64,000 nucleotides of DNA from Baylisascaris procyonis (lineage: Eukaryota > Nematoda > Chromadorea > Rhabditida > Ascarididae), in the NCBI GenBank assembly GCA_037389465.1, contig JAZARR010000153.1, positions 8,388,501-8,452,500 on the forward strand, in the 5' to 3' direction. The notes beneath the pieces were generated by a model that was given only the letters and a program-made list of their open reading frames with translations, had not been told where the DNA came from and did no database searches. Position numbers and translations under genes: made by a program. Positions 33,901 through 44,720 of this stretch are shown here, in pieces. Position 1 is the stretch's first letter. Each line of letters opens with the position of its first letter.

Positions 33901-35861
33901 GATATCCACATCATCGATGATAATGGATCGGCAATGATTATAGGCGATATTTTCGATCCGATGGAACCTTGGCAATGGTTGAGATATATTGAGCCGCATA
34001 TTTCTTTCGGTGCAAATTTTACTTATTTTCATCGTATTATATATATGTGTGCTTCAAGTCCAACAAAACCTTGCAATGGTTAATATTTATTTTTTTTTTT
34101 TTCAATCATATAGCATAAAAAAGCGCTGAAATATTGCCCAGAAATTAATTGTTATTATTGTTGATAGATGCAGCTGGTTTATGTAGGTGAATAGTTTGAG
34201 TGGTTGAAGTAGTCGACAACTTTAATAACAATGCCATGAATCACTAAATTATTACTTCAGGTTTCCGGATCCGATCTGCGTGTTCACCGGACGGCCTCCA
34301 AATTCTTTATTGAAACTACTCGATTCATTTCTATTATAGCTGTATCTGTAATTGCTAAGGAAATGTTGAAAAGCAGACAATACACCTCATGACTAGCATA
34401 TAAATTAATCTGATTCGAGTATTACCCTTCCTTTCGTTCAATGTATAAGACTGAATAGTATGCCTAGTTATTTTCGAGCAGACTTACACTCGCATATTTC
34501 TTTTTCTTGCGATCAATTCCACTATTTTTCAGATATGTTTAGTTTTACGAAAAAAATATAAATTACGACAAGCTGGATATTTTTTTTCTGAGCAATTTAG
34601 AGCATTAAATAGCCTGGAAATGGAGTGCTTCGGGAGCAGCACTACATTTTTCGTTGATCGCAGTAGTTTGTTAGCTTTCACTTAACTACGACTATATTAA
34701 CCCTCTGAGACTATCAGAGGGTTGAGCCCTATATAAATACGTGCCATTGATTGCAATGAGATGACCTACGAGTCGTTTTCAGTCATAAAGGGAGGACTAC
34801 TGTAGATGATGTGTAGATAGCTAAATCTTCTTTGCAGCAGTGTTAAATATCTCTCACTGTAGATTCCTTTCGATTTTTTTGAATGTTGCTGCAGCGTAGC
34901 ACCCGAGAAAACAGTGCAACTATTGATGCAATATTCGATTGAAGTTGAGATTCAACTTCAGAAAATTGTGATCTACTTATAGGAATGCACAATCTTATGT
35001 ACAGTCTTTTGCCAAGAATAATGACTTATTTCGCGAGGTGGGATGCACAGCTCTATGATGAGCATCCAGCGATTGTGCAAAGATCCTCACGTCCTCTGTC
35101 GTTGTGCGAAACGTCGAATGGAGAAATGAAATGCGCCACAGCAATGGGCTGTTTCATGTATCGCCGTTTCGATGGGAGAAAACCTCTAGTGAGTGAATAT
35201 TCCCAAAATGAATTTAAATTGCGAGCATTTCCATCAAAGGACATTTATTCGTTTTTTCAAACGTTGAATTGTATTTTCAGAATAATTGTACTCCATTTTG
35301 CCGACGGATTAGTGACTGCCGTAATAGCAAAGAGACTCGGGAGCTCAATGTTTGAGTATGAAGTAACACTTTGTCAGTATAGATTAGTATAGTAATCTAT
35401 ACTAGTATAGTAACTTTATTATATTTCTGCCAAAATCGTTTGAAGCACATCATATATAGTGTGTCACACACCGACGTATTACGTCCTTATTCATTAGCAT
35501 TGGATAGTACGATAGAAATTGGCTGATTATTAAGATTTGACGCGACAATTAACAATAACCGCAAGTTGTATTCTTCGATTGAGATCACCTATTTTTTATG
35601 AATGCAGAAATTTTGCAGATGGGTTGTATAGAGGATATTTCGAGTATTCATAAAGCTAAACCAGAGTTGCGTGCAGTATTGGATTGTCGCAATATGTTGT
35701 GGTCGCGTCATGAGAATATATGCAACGCAATTGTGGATGCGGCACGGTTCAATGGAGCAGCCGGAGTGCTATGCTGTTGTCAGCAAAAATGCCCTGCAGC
35801 ACTCAGCGATAGCCCAACATCGGATACAATCGGCTTTCAACGTTTTAATATGATTTTATGA
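30954..35861 (+). CDS. Second multi-exon three-finger-like extracellular protein (5' end not found)
   Basis: Six exons join in phase: 30954-31133, 31763-31910, 32659-32787, 33871-34078, 34983-35188 and 35619-35861 (stop TGA), 371 residues. Cys-containing stretches in order: RECVGGVF, NRIFCLHYINF, RPGCEILPAQ, GVVYCSMDV, GQSCDSDYRN, RPICDFGSYH, TPLCVNDIHI, YMCASSPTKPCNG and LSLCETSNGEMKCATAMGCF. The last exon adds MGCIEDISS, VLDCRNMLW, NICNAIVDA and GVLCCCQQKCPAA. The pair GCF...GC followed by CCC-X3-C closely follows the three-finger plan. The final module is therefore the clearest; the earlier ones are more diverged. The first exon begins with an incomplete codon that needs two upstream bases. 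The first exon ends in GA/GTGAGT in phase 2, exactly like exon 3 of the preceding model, which suggests tandem duplication. Function unknown; probably extracellular. Confidence 0.5.
31372..31453. repeat. Perfectly adjacent 41-bp tandem duplication
   Basis: The 41-base unit TAGATCATTACTATCACTAG plus (C/G)CGTTTCCTTTAAAAGCGCT occurs twice head to tail (31372-31412 and 31413-31453) with only two differences. It lies in an intron of the second three-finger-like model. Confidence 0.85.
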
Positions 35862-37588
35862 AAAAAAAATTGTGGCTTTTGTGGGCAGAAGCCACAAATG
35901 GCCCATTAAGGATAACGAGCTCTAGAGAGTTGAGGAACGGGGTGAAGGAGGCGTATTGAGCCGGTGAAGCAGCACTCATATCTTTTTGACACTAATGGTT
36001 TTCACTTTTCCGGCCTCGGAAAACCCGATGAAGGGTGATTTACTCCTCATTGATGTGAACCTTTTTTCTCCCCTAAAAGTGACGGTAAAAGCATGTTGAG
36101 CTCACCTTTATAATACTATACCTATTCTCTCTTATTTCACCGATCCTTCTCAATGATGGTATCTAGAGTAAGAGGGAACTAAAATTTCTTAAAATTATTG
36201 CTCATTATTACAAATATATAGATATTGTTGAGTTGCTTGTCGGAAAAATTATTTATGTAATATTACTTTAAAAGAAATGTTTTTTTTTGTGAAAAATGTT
36301 AAAGCGCAGTTGTTAAAAAAGTCATGTTGCCGAGTTGTTACGTTTTATTGCTTTATACGAATAAAGAAACGTATAAAGTTCTTTTTTTCACTGAACTAAC
36401 GAAACGGAGGTATCAATATAAACCAATGCAAAGAGAAAGGAGGACGAGAGAGGCAAGATAAGAAGATATCATAAAAAGTGACAAAAAATGTGATATTGCA
36501 GGCGCTAAGAACTCATGAGGGTTGTGGCGATAATGGAGAGAATATTATTCGTAAAAAAGAGTCATAATAACTAAGCTATGGTTCATTCAGAGACAAACAT
36601 ATTTTAGAAAGGAATTCACATTTCTCATCGAAAATTGGGAAGGAAAACATTTTAAGACAAACTATTTGCGATGGGAAGATTTTGTCGACGCTTTTTGATG
36701 CTAAATGTGACTGTTTTTGAACGTCAGCCGATGATAGCCCCTTATGCCAAGAATTCGCTTCTTTCCGACATACCCAGCCGGAAGTTTTAACACCCGATCG
36801 GAGTATAGTTTTTGGTTGATCGTTATTAGGTTGTTCGCGTCTTTCCGGTTTTTCGAAGAATCGATCTTCTTGGTGGCAAAAAATTATTCCTCTCTTGCTC
36901 TCATCTCTTCCCTCTACTTGCACGTTATCGGCTCCCTTCTGGCGAATAGGATGACTCAAGACAAATTCACTGCCTAGCTACCTGGGCAATTTTTGGATCA
37001 GGTTCGGAGATATATTGCTATCACTATGAACCGAGTCTTTTATGGCTCCTCAAAGAACGGTATTACCGCTGAAATAAGCTTTCATTTCAAGGTGCATCCG
37101 TTTAGGAAACGCTAGATTCTATATGCTGAAGACTGATTAAAAATCTACATATATATTCAAATTACAAATGCATTTCTTTCCGTTTAAATAGCTTTCTCAG
37201 CATGGCGATGGCAGTCATCCTTTGTTAAGCTCTAGCATTCGGCATAACGAAATGGCTGCTAGCGAAATTGTAATTACCCAAAAGGTCTGCTATTTCTTTA
37301 TATATCGCTATATTTTGTGCAAGTTTCTTGCAAAAATAAATACTCTGTCGACTTCTTGCTTGAGTGCCTGCAGACTTTGAGCATATCTTTATGTCGAGTA
37401 CGCTCGTTCGCACTTTTCGAGCGCAAATTGGGACTAAAAGCACTAGAGAAGAGCATAGTTAAAAAAAAAAATTATTCACCAGTATCTTGCGTTTATCTGC
37501 GCTGTTATTTCAGAGAATATATCGAAAAAGATATATGTGATTTAATATAGAATATGTGATGTTCTGAAGCAGCTAATTGCAAAATAAC
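35862..37588. other. Spacer with one unassigned minus-strand open frame
   Basis: A 128-codon open frame at 36576-36959 (minus) includes FFEKPERREQPNNDQPKTIL and SDVQKQ-like polar stretches, but has no ATG at its start, no recognised motif and no splice partner. The rest is AT-rich without signal. Confidence 0.3.
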
Positions 37589-37972
37589 ATGGTACACAAG
37601 GCGTTTTTGGTGGATGTGCAACATTGTATAGTGAATGGGGATTTTTAGTCAAGATAGAGTTTTATGAACGCTTTGATAGCGATTTAAAGATATACGATAA
37701 GAATATAAATAATTTTTTTCAAAATTTAGAGCGTTGAAATGTTGCGTAATCGTGCTGAAATTGCCGAAACGATAGCGAAGAATCAGATTCTCTCGGGCAA
37801 CAATAACGAGCAAATGATCGCTAGCGCTATCAAGCGTCGATTCGATGATCTCTATAGTCCATCATGGCAATGTATAGTTGGAAAAAGTTTTGGTTGTTAT
37901 ATCACTCATAAAGAAAATCATTTTCTCTATTTTTATGTCGGTGATTTTGCTGTACTTCTATATAAGAACTAG
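37589..37972 (+). CDS. Dynein light chain, LC8 (DYNLL) family, divergent
   Basis: The main exon 37730-37972 codes for IAETIAKNQIL, then IASAIKRRFDDLYSPSWQCI, VGKSFGCYITHKENHFLYFY and VGDFAVLLYKN. This aligns over its length with LC8 (family core NPTWHCIVGRNFGSYVTHE, then FIYFYLGQVAILLFK). LC8 proteins are homodimeric hub proteins of cytoplasmic dynein, about 89 residues. A TTTAG acceptor at 37725-37729 lies directly before AGC GTT GAA ATG. A likely first exon is 37589-37615 (MVHKAFLVD), which would give 90 residues with the N-terminal spacing of LC8; its donor GAT/GTGCAA is weak. Translation from the ATG at 37739 alone gives 77 residues. It differs from the strongly conserved LC8 sequence at many positions (WHC to WQC, GRNFGSYVTHE to GKSFGCYITHK), so it is a lineage-specific paralog and not the canonical dlc-1 orthologue. 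Confidence 0.8.
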
Positions 37973-38807
37973 CTGTTATATCTAGTATAATAAAAACACT
38001 CGAGAGAATTTCTATGCAAATTTTAAAGACTGCAGATTTCATTCACATGTGATCAGCTTTGAATGAACTTTGAAAAATCTGACAAATAATTGCAATATTT
38101 TCAGTCATTTTGCATATCAACGCAGTTTTTGCACATCGCTTTATTATGCTCTGAGAACTTGATTCATAAGGAAGTATTTTTCAGAAATATTGTTATTATC
38201 AGGTATGATAACAATGTTGATAGGGTCTCCATTCTACTGCATTTCCTTTGTTCATCATGCGAAATTCTTTATGATATCAATGATTGTTGGCTCATATCGA
38301 TGTTACATTCTTTATAACATTTCATCTAAAGGCTTATTTTTGTAGCTTCTACTGTCTTCAGTATTTTTTCCGCTCTATCTTCTTCTTTTAATGTGCAGAT
38401 TCTTAACAAAATATAACAAATTAAAATGTCGGGCATTAGAGATCGCAGTACGCTTCGGAGATTTTAAAAAAGGGCATAAAATGATACCCTCAAAACACTG
38501 CGCCGCTACTTAGCGATGAAATTCGATGAGGAGCGTCTATAGAATCATCGAAAGTCAGCAAATAGGGGAGGCGGGAGGGACCATTACGATCATAAATGCC
38601 TCATCAAAAGTAAATTTTTCCCAGAGGCTATAAGTACGATTTGCCGATCGCGAAGGCAAGCACCGCGGAATGCAAGAAAGATAGCCGAAGGCTAACAATA
38701 CAGTAGGTATTACCGATAAGAAATAAAAGAGGCTGACAAAAGCCGAGTTATACAATTATCGTTGAGAAATACAATAGCGCCATCATAGATAGAAATATCG
38801 ATATAAC
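37973..38807. other. Spacer, no gene seen
   Basis: AT-rich sequence between the LC8 gene and repeat copy C. No coding or RNA signal. Confidence 0.5.
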
Positions 38808-39560
38808 CATACTAATATCACACAACAGTTCTTACATTTCACTAAAGCCAAGCGACCACGTAATACATAGCATAATCAACATGTGAGAATAGTATCGACC
38901 AATCATCACACTGTAACCAACGGGAAATGAAGTAAGACCGTAGTTCAAAGTCTTTAGGGAAAAAAGAATGCTAAAGAAAGAAAAACAGCTTCATGTTTCC
39001 AATAATCCAGCGCATAGCACACATTCGTCAAAAGTTCAGCTATACAGATGCGTAAATGGTACTAACAAGCGTGGCCGGTGTGGCGTAATGGGTAAGGCGT
39101 GGGACCCATGACCGGAGGGTGAGGGGTTCGACCCCCAGCATCGTCAGCGAGTTTTGTAAGATTTGTGACATTTCGAGCTCGATTTCCAATCAGACCTCGG
39201 AACCCTCTCTAGTCATGGAGAATTGAGTTCCTCAAGAAATCGGTTGTGATTGCTGTGATATATGTCGGCTAGGGCAGCTTTACGAAACAGTACGCAGGTT
39301 CGATCTCGCTGCCTCAGCGGGTTTTCTACGATTTGTCGAATTCCGCGCTCGCTTCCCAGTCAGACTCGTAAGTCATGCAGAATTCAGTTCCTTCAAGAAT
39401 CGGTTGTAATTGGTATGAGATTTGTGGGCTAAAGCAGCTTCGCGAGTACGCAGAAGTCGGTTGTAATGAATAAAATTGAACCTATCAAATAGCACTCAGG
39501 TTCGACCCCGCCTGGATCGGTCGTTTTCTAAGATTTGTCACTTTCCGTGGTCGCTTCTCA
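38808..39560 (+). mobile_element. Copy C of the tRNA-like repeat, with multimeric tail
   Basis: The upstream part (ACAGTTCTTACATTTCA, AAAGCCAAGC, AACAGCTTCATGTTT) matches copy A from about 1410 on, but with many differences. The A-box-like motif TGGCGTAATGGGT is at 39081 and the B box GTTCGACCC at 39126-39134. The intervening bases ACCCATGA can form a tRNA anticodon loop with CAT and resemble initiator tRNA-Met. The shared tail follows (GTTTTGTAAGATTTGTGAC, GAGCTCGATTTCCAATC). Further tail units, each beginning with a B-box-like word, start at about 39298 and 39500. This older, diverged copy shows that the family is dispersed and not only one segmental duplication. Confidence 0.6.
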
Positions 39561-39920
39561 AACCGCACAGAGGAAATATTGCCACACCATATTATTGCAG
39601 TGTTCTGTTAGTTTTTTAAATGGTGCTCATAATATCACTAGATATTAGCAATTTAAGGAGGATATTTCTGTTTCGTTCATTAGAGAGATGAGAGGGATCC
39701 GATTTAAAATAGTTTACATTCGAGCAAATAGGATAGTTTTATATGATATAGATTTGTTTTCGATTGACTCGTCCTTCTTTTCTTAGTTTACAGTCGTTGT
39801 GCTATTTTTATGAGCGAACAAAGAGGGCATTTTATTCACCTTCAATCATTTTATACATATAATCGAATAAGGTGAAAGCATTTCAAATATTTTAGAGCAA
39901 TTCGTTCAGCTGTGGAATCT

Positions 39921-42190
39921 CTACTGTTTCACTGTTGCTTTAGAGGAGGATTCCTTTTGACGTGCGGTGAATGGTCGAACGAGTGAGCCGAGTGATGTAT
40001 CCGTACCGAATCCGCCCATCATTGATCCATACGGATTCCATGGTGACCCTAGAGTACTGCCTGAGTACATGCTCGAATAGTCGATTGACCCATATGGGCT
40101 TATTCCTCCACCTAAACGTCTTATCGTCCACATACGATCCACTTCGTAATGGCCAAATAGGTAGCCACTATGCAACTATCAGTAGTGTCCTTATCGTTTC
40201 TACACTATTTTTTTTTAAACTGCTTCAACAACACTTGCTTATTGAACGAATAAAATAAACTGAAAGCAGTTCGAAGTTTATCTTAAAATCGAAATTGAGG
40301 GGAAAAGAACTGATGCAGCAAAAAAAATTCAATGCTAATAAAAGTTGTCTGAATTAGGAAATCAGATAAATAGCTTTTAGTTGCAATGTTCGCTAGTGAT
40401 GATTTAAGACAGAAAATATGTTTGCTCACCATATCCCGGTATTCCAAGTCCACCATAGCCCAGTCCGGATCCCATGCCATATCCAGGATATCCGATCATT
40501 GATCCTAGTCCACCTCCTATGCCTGGATAAACTCCGTTGCCATAACCTCCGTTGCCATAACCTTCAATAAAAAAAATCACTCCAACCCCTACAAGGTGTC
40601 GAACTTGAATTCTCAAAATGGACTGTCATTTTTGAACATCACTTCAGGGTGAAATACCCAGAAATGTAGCATATTTCTAGTAAGTGTTCCAATAATTTTT
40701 TTCTTAACGAAGATTAAAATCAATAAAAAACGATTCTGGAGTCGCACTAGCCTAGAAATTCATTTTCAGAGTCGCACCAAATTAAGCCGCTTAGTCGCTC
40801 ATTATTAACGAAATGATAAGCGTGCTAATGTAAATAGATTTATGGAGGAGATGGGCCCAGAATCGACCAGGACTAGCACTTCATCATTAATGAAAGTATA
40901 GTATGTGATGAAATTTTCCCACCTTACAAATTTTGAGATCAATTCTATAGGAAATTTTGAAATATTCCACCACAACCTATAAAGCTGCATCAAATATGGT
41001 CAAATTTGCCACTCAAATCGCTTAATTCGTTTGTCGAACAATGCAACAATTGACATCTTTCAAGCGAAACTACATCAAGCATTCGTCACCGCAAGTTCGA
41101 TTAGGGGTTCAGCGTATATTATTAGCAGCAGGAAAATTTCACTGGACTTATTTCACTTTTATTTGTAACGTATGCCATCATCGATTTGGAATCTGAAGCG
41201 TTTGAAAGATAGAATGAGTTAAGCTGCAAGAGGCGTTTTCCTGGGTCTTGAAGGGAAACTATCTGAAAAACCTAGCAATAAGGTAATTTTTTTTTTTTTT
41301 TTTTTGATTTATTGCAGAGCACATTCGAATAGTGGAACGCGAACCACCATAGAGTGATCCTATGCCAGTGCCATACGCGTTAGGCATACCGTATCCGTAG
41401 AGTAGAGCCTCCGATCCACCGTATCCTAAATATTAGTGACACTGCTAATGATTAACTCGATCGAAATAATTAATAAATGAGTATTGATTCAATCCAAATA
41501 GAAGTTTGAATTCAAAAAGCTTTTCAGATGAAATTGCTTTAGCAAACATCCTCGCACAATCACCTACATTTCCATATCTTTATTGACATCCTCAAACTTT
41601 AGAAGTAGGACAGTACTGCCACTCGGTTTTTCAAATGAAGGCACAGTGGGATTAAGATAGCACTTTAAAATCTTTTTGCAAGAATTAAATGATCCTTTCC
41701 TGAAGTATGCTGTAACCTTCAGCCGCCTAAATCTAACTATCTCGGATTTAACTCAAGTTTTAGGCATATATTGCTTAGATTTAGACTTAAACTAGTAGAG
41801 TTAGGCTTGAGGAAAATTTTTTAATCTATTCATTTCAATAAAATATTCTTTTTTTTGTTGAGAAAATATGCCATACATGAAGATCATTGCTCTGTCTCAT
41901 ATTAATAGCATCGTATTTGTGACTAAATGTTTGAATTTTTTACAGCTTTTTATATCATCAAGCGTGAAAATGAATAAATGAAAGTTATAATAAATAACTG
42001 AAATGGATATTGCATTATTATTTTTGGAAAAATTTGCATCAAAGTTATTCAGAAATTTCATGCCTATTCCATAAGGCGATATGGGACCACCTCGAATACC
42101 ACCAATACCCGACGATGTGCCACTACCATATTGTCCATTTGCATTCGATATGAACACAACGGTGGCGAGAGTTATTTTCAACAACCACAT
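39921..42190 (-). CDS. Secreted Gly/Tyr-rich protein
   Basis: Four exons on the minus strand: 42064-42190, 41348-41425, 40430-40561 and 39921-40111. All three introns are in phase 1, giving 175 residues. Residues 1-19 are a signal peptide (MWLLKITLATVVFISNANG). The mature part is low-complexity: QYGSGTSSGIGGIRGGPISP, GYGGSEALLYGYGMPNAYG, then GYGNGGYGNGVYPGIGGGLG, and a C-terminal exon with GGISPYGSIDYSSMYSG and a basic/Ser tail. The first intron appears to use a GC donor (GGAATAG/GCATGA), because no GT lies in a usable position. Gly/Tyr-rich secreted proteins in nematodes are often cuticular or antimicrobial-like, but I can assign no specific family. The consistent phase 1 introns argue that the exons evolved by duplication of a Gly-rich unit. 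Confidence 0.7.
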
Positions 42191-43357
42191 ATTAACTAGA
42201 GCCGAAATATTATTTGTTCCCTAAAGAATTTCCTTTCGTTAATATTCATTGAAGACACATGAGCGTCGAATACTACAAAAAAAAAAAACGAAGGGCACAT
42301 AGAATATAGGTCGACATCAAGAAACATCTGATCATATGGGAATTTATGTTTGACAGTATCAAATTCAAATGCAGAATAGAATGTGGACTTGAAAATTTTT
42401 AAATAAACCGTTTTTTTTTTTGAATAGCACAAATTTTATCATTATCAGCAAATTTCAAAGCGAAATTCTTGGTTTCGCTACTTAGCTTTTAACGTCTCAT
42501 CGAACTTCATCAGACAAAATTTTAATGCGAGATTGTCTCCCCTATCAAATCTATTATTCTTTGCATAATTTTCAATGAAAGCATATGATGCAACGTTGTA
42601 GTATTAATTCCAATTGGAACGTTTATTGCTTTCGCTGTAAACAAGTGCAAATATCTCTTGAATTTAGTTATACATTTTTTAGGCAACTATTTACCTATAA
42701 ACTGCCAGTAAAAAACCAAGCTAAACTATATTCGAATAACCGAGTAATGAAATATTCGCTACCAGTTTCTTCAATTTTGGAGAACACAACCATATTCCAG
42801 TCAGTTGGCACTGCTCAAAGGGATCAAAATCGACTTGGCTGACGACTTGACTCATTGCACTCACGAGGAACGACAAGTTTGCTAACAATGAAGAAATTGA
42901 AAGACCACTAAAAGAGTGCCTGTCATGAAGTTACAGAGAAGTATTTAAATAGGAATGGAAATTAAAAAAAAAAATATCCCATTCATCGTTTTCCAAAAAT
43001 AGACTAGAAAAATATAATAGGTTTTCTTTTGAGGTGATGATTCAATCATATTTGATTAATAAAATATTTGAGAGCGTAATATCGTGAAAAATCCATGACG
43101 ACTGATTCGTGAGTGTTCATTTTGCTCAGACTCTATTCAAACTTATGAAGGAAAAAATGCAAAAATGAGTGCAAACTTCAAGCTCTACCAATTTTCGATT
43201 CATCAACGTAACTCATTGACACAATAATTGCAACAATAAAAACTGTATAATGAGGAAAAAATTTCCACTTGAAACGAAGTATGTTGATCAATCAAAATTT
43301 GTTTTGTTGTACACGTGTACTACATCTATATTTACATCTCCCATTGTTCAATTTTGG

Positions 43358-43400
<43 letters not shown>

Positions 43401-44600
43401 ATAAATGCAAAAATGCAAAAATTGTCATATTTAAAGAGAATTCGAAATTTTCGAAGATAACATCGCATTTCCGCCCAAACTTTTATCATTATACTACAAA
43501 AACGAAAACAGCAGATAAAGCTAAAATTCATCATTCATTCGGAATGAGCCTCTGAACAAGACACGTTCACCGAATAACATCAATAGAGATGTCTCTTTTA
43601 TAGCATCTCGCCGTATCGAGTATGCATTGAGCACAGACAAAGAGATCAAATAAAATCAAATACCAGTTGGATTTAGGATTATATTAATATTATAGGCAAC
43701 GATTCGTAATTGGGATTTTGATCAAATCTATTTGATCCTATTGAATCGATTTGCTGCGATCGACCGAACATATGAAATACTTAAAAAAAAAATGCTTCAC
43801 AACTTAATGCGTCTCTAACCTTGTAGCGGGCGAATAAATACATCATCAATAACGAGTTTCACATTCCGTGGTATCGCTCAATATCACTCATGATCGGCGC
43901 CATACTTTATAAGTGGTTTAGGATGATAATCCACTTATTCAAGTCGAATAGGAGAGAGGGCCGTAAATTTCAATTAGACTATGATCGTTTTTATCGTTAT
44001 TTTTATATGGTGAGTGGGTTTGTAACGCTTAGTGGAATAATCGGTTTTTTTTTTTTTTTTGTCGAACAAAGAATTACATGATACTATGCCTATCGGACGC
44101 GATTCGTTATTCGACGAGGCGATACTTTGTCGGATATACTATGACCTTGGGTGAATAATTTTGAAAAACGGTGCGATATTTGCATGATTTAATATGCCGG
44201 TTTTGAAAGAAGACATATTATTTCCAGGAAAACACTATACACTATATATATTTTTACGATTTATGAATAGAAATACTCGTACTTGTGAATCTTAAATATG
44301 AGGCAACGAAATGTCGTTCTGTTCACTTTTGTTTTTCACTCCTGTTCACTTCAGTGAATAAATATGATTACTGCTGTGGCGTACAGGGCAAAAATTATGA
44401 AAAGGGGGAGGTGGTAGCAAACGGTATCAATTCCAAAAGAAGCTATGAAGAAAACACGATATTCCTATTCTTTATGAATTTTCATGCAATAATTGGATCT
44501 TAAAGTGAGAATAATGGTAGCGGAATGTTAATATAATTTTTTTTTTTCACAGAAAAAGAAGCTGATAATTGTTTAAATAGATATCAAACACCATTCTTAT
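42191..44600. other. AT-rich region, no supportable gene
   Basis: Contains a (TA)n tract at about 43360-43391 and scattered short open frames. A stretch near 44360-44400 reads KYDYCCGVQGKNY on the + strand, reminiscent of the Cys modules at 26-36 kb, but has no clear splice borders. Confidence 0.4.
43361..43391. repeat. (TA)n microsatellite
   Basis: About 15 TA dinucleotides followed by TGTATG variants. Confidence 0.95.
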
Positions 44601-44624
44601 CTTTGAAATAATTTGAATAATAAA

Positions 44625-44720
44625 CAAATCAGTAAATAAAGAGATAAATAAATAAACGAATAAATAAATAAAACCAATAGATAAATGAACAAAAAAAAAA
44701 GAATAAATAAATGAGGAAAA
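44625..44720. repeat. Degenerate (AAAT)n microsatellite
   Basis: AAATAAAC / AAATAAAT words, imperfect, on the same strand as the tract at 6702-6809. The reverse strand reads as a Phe/Ile/Leu-rich artefact. Confidence 0.85.
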
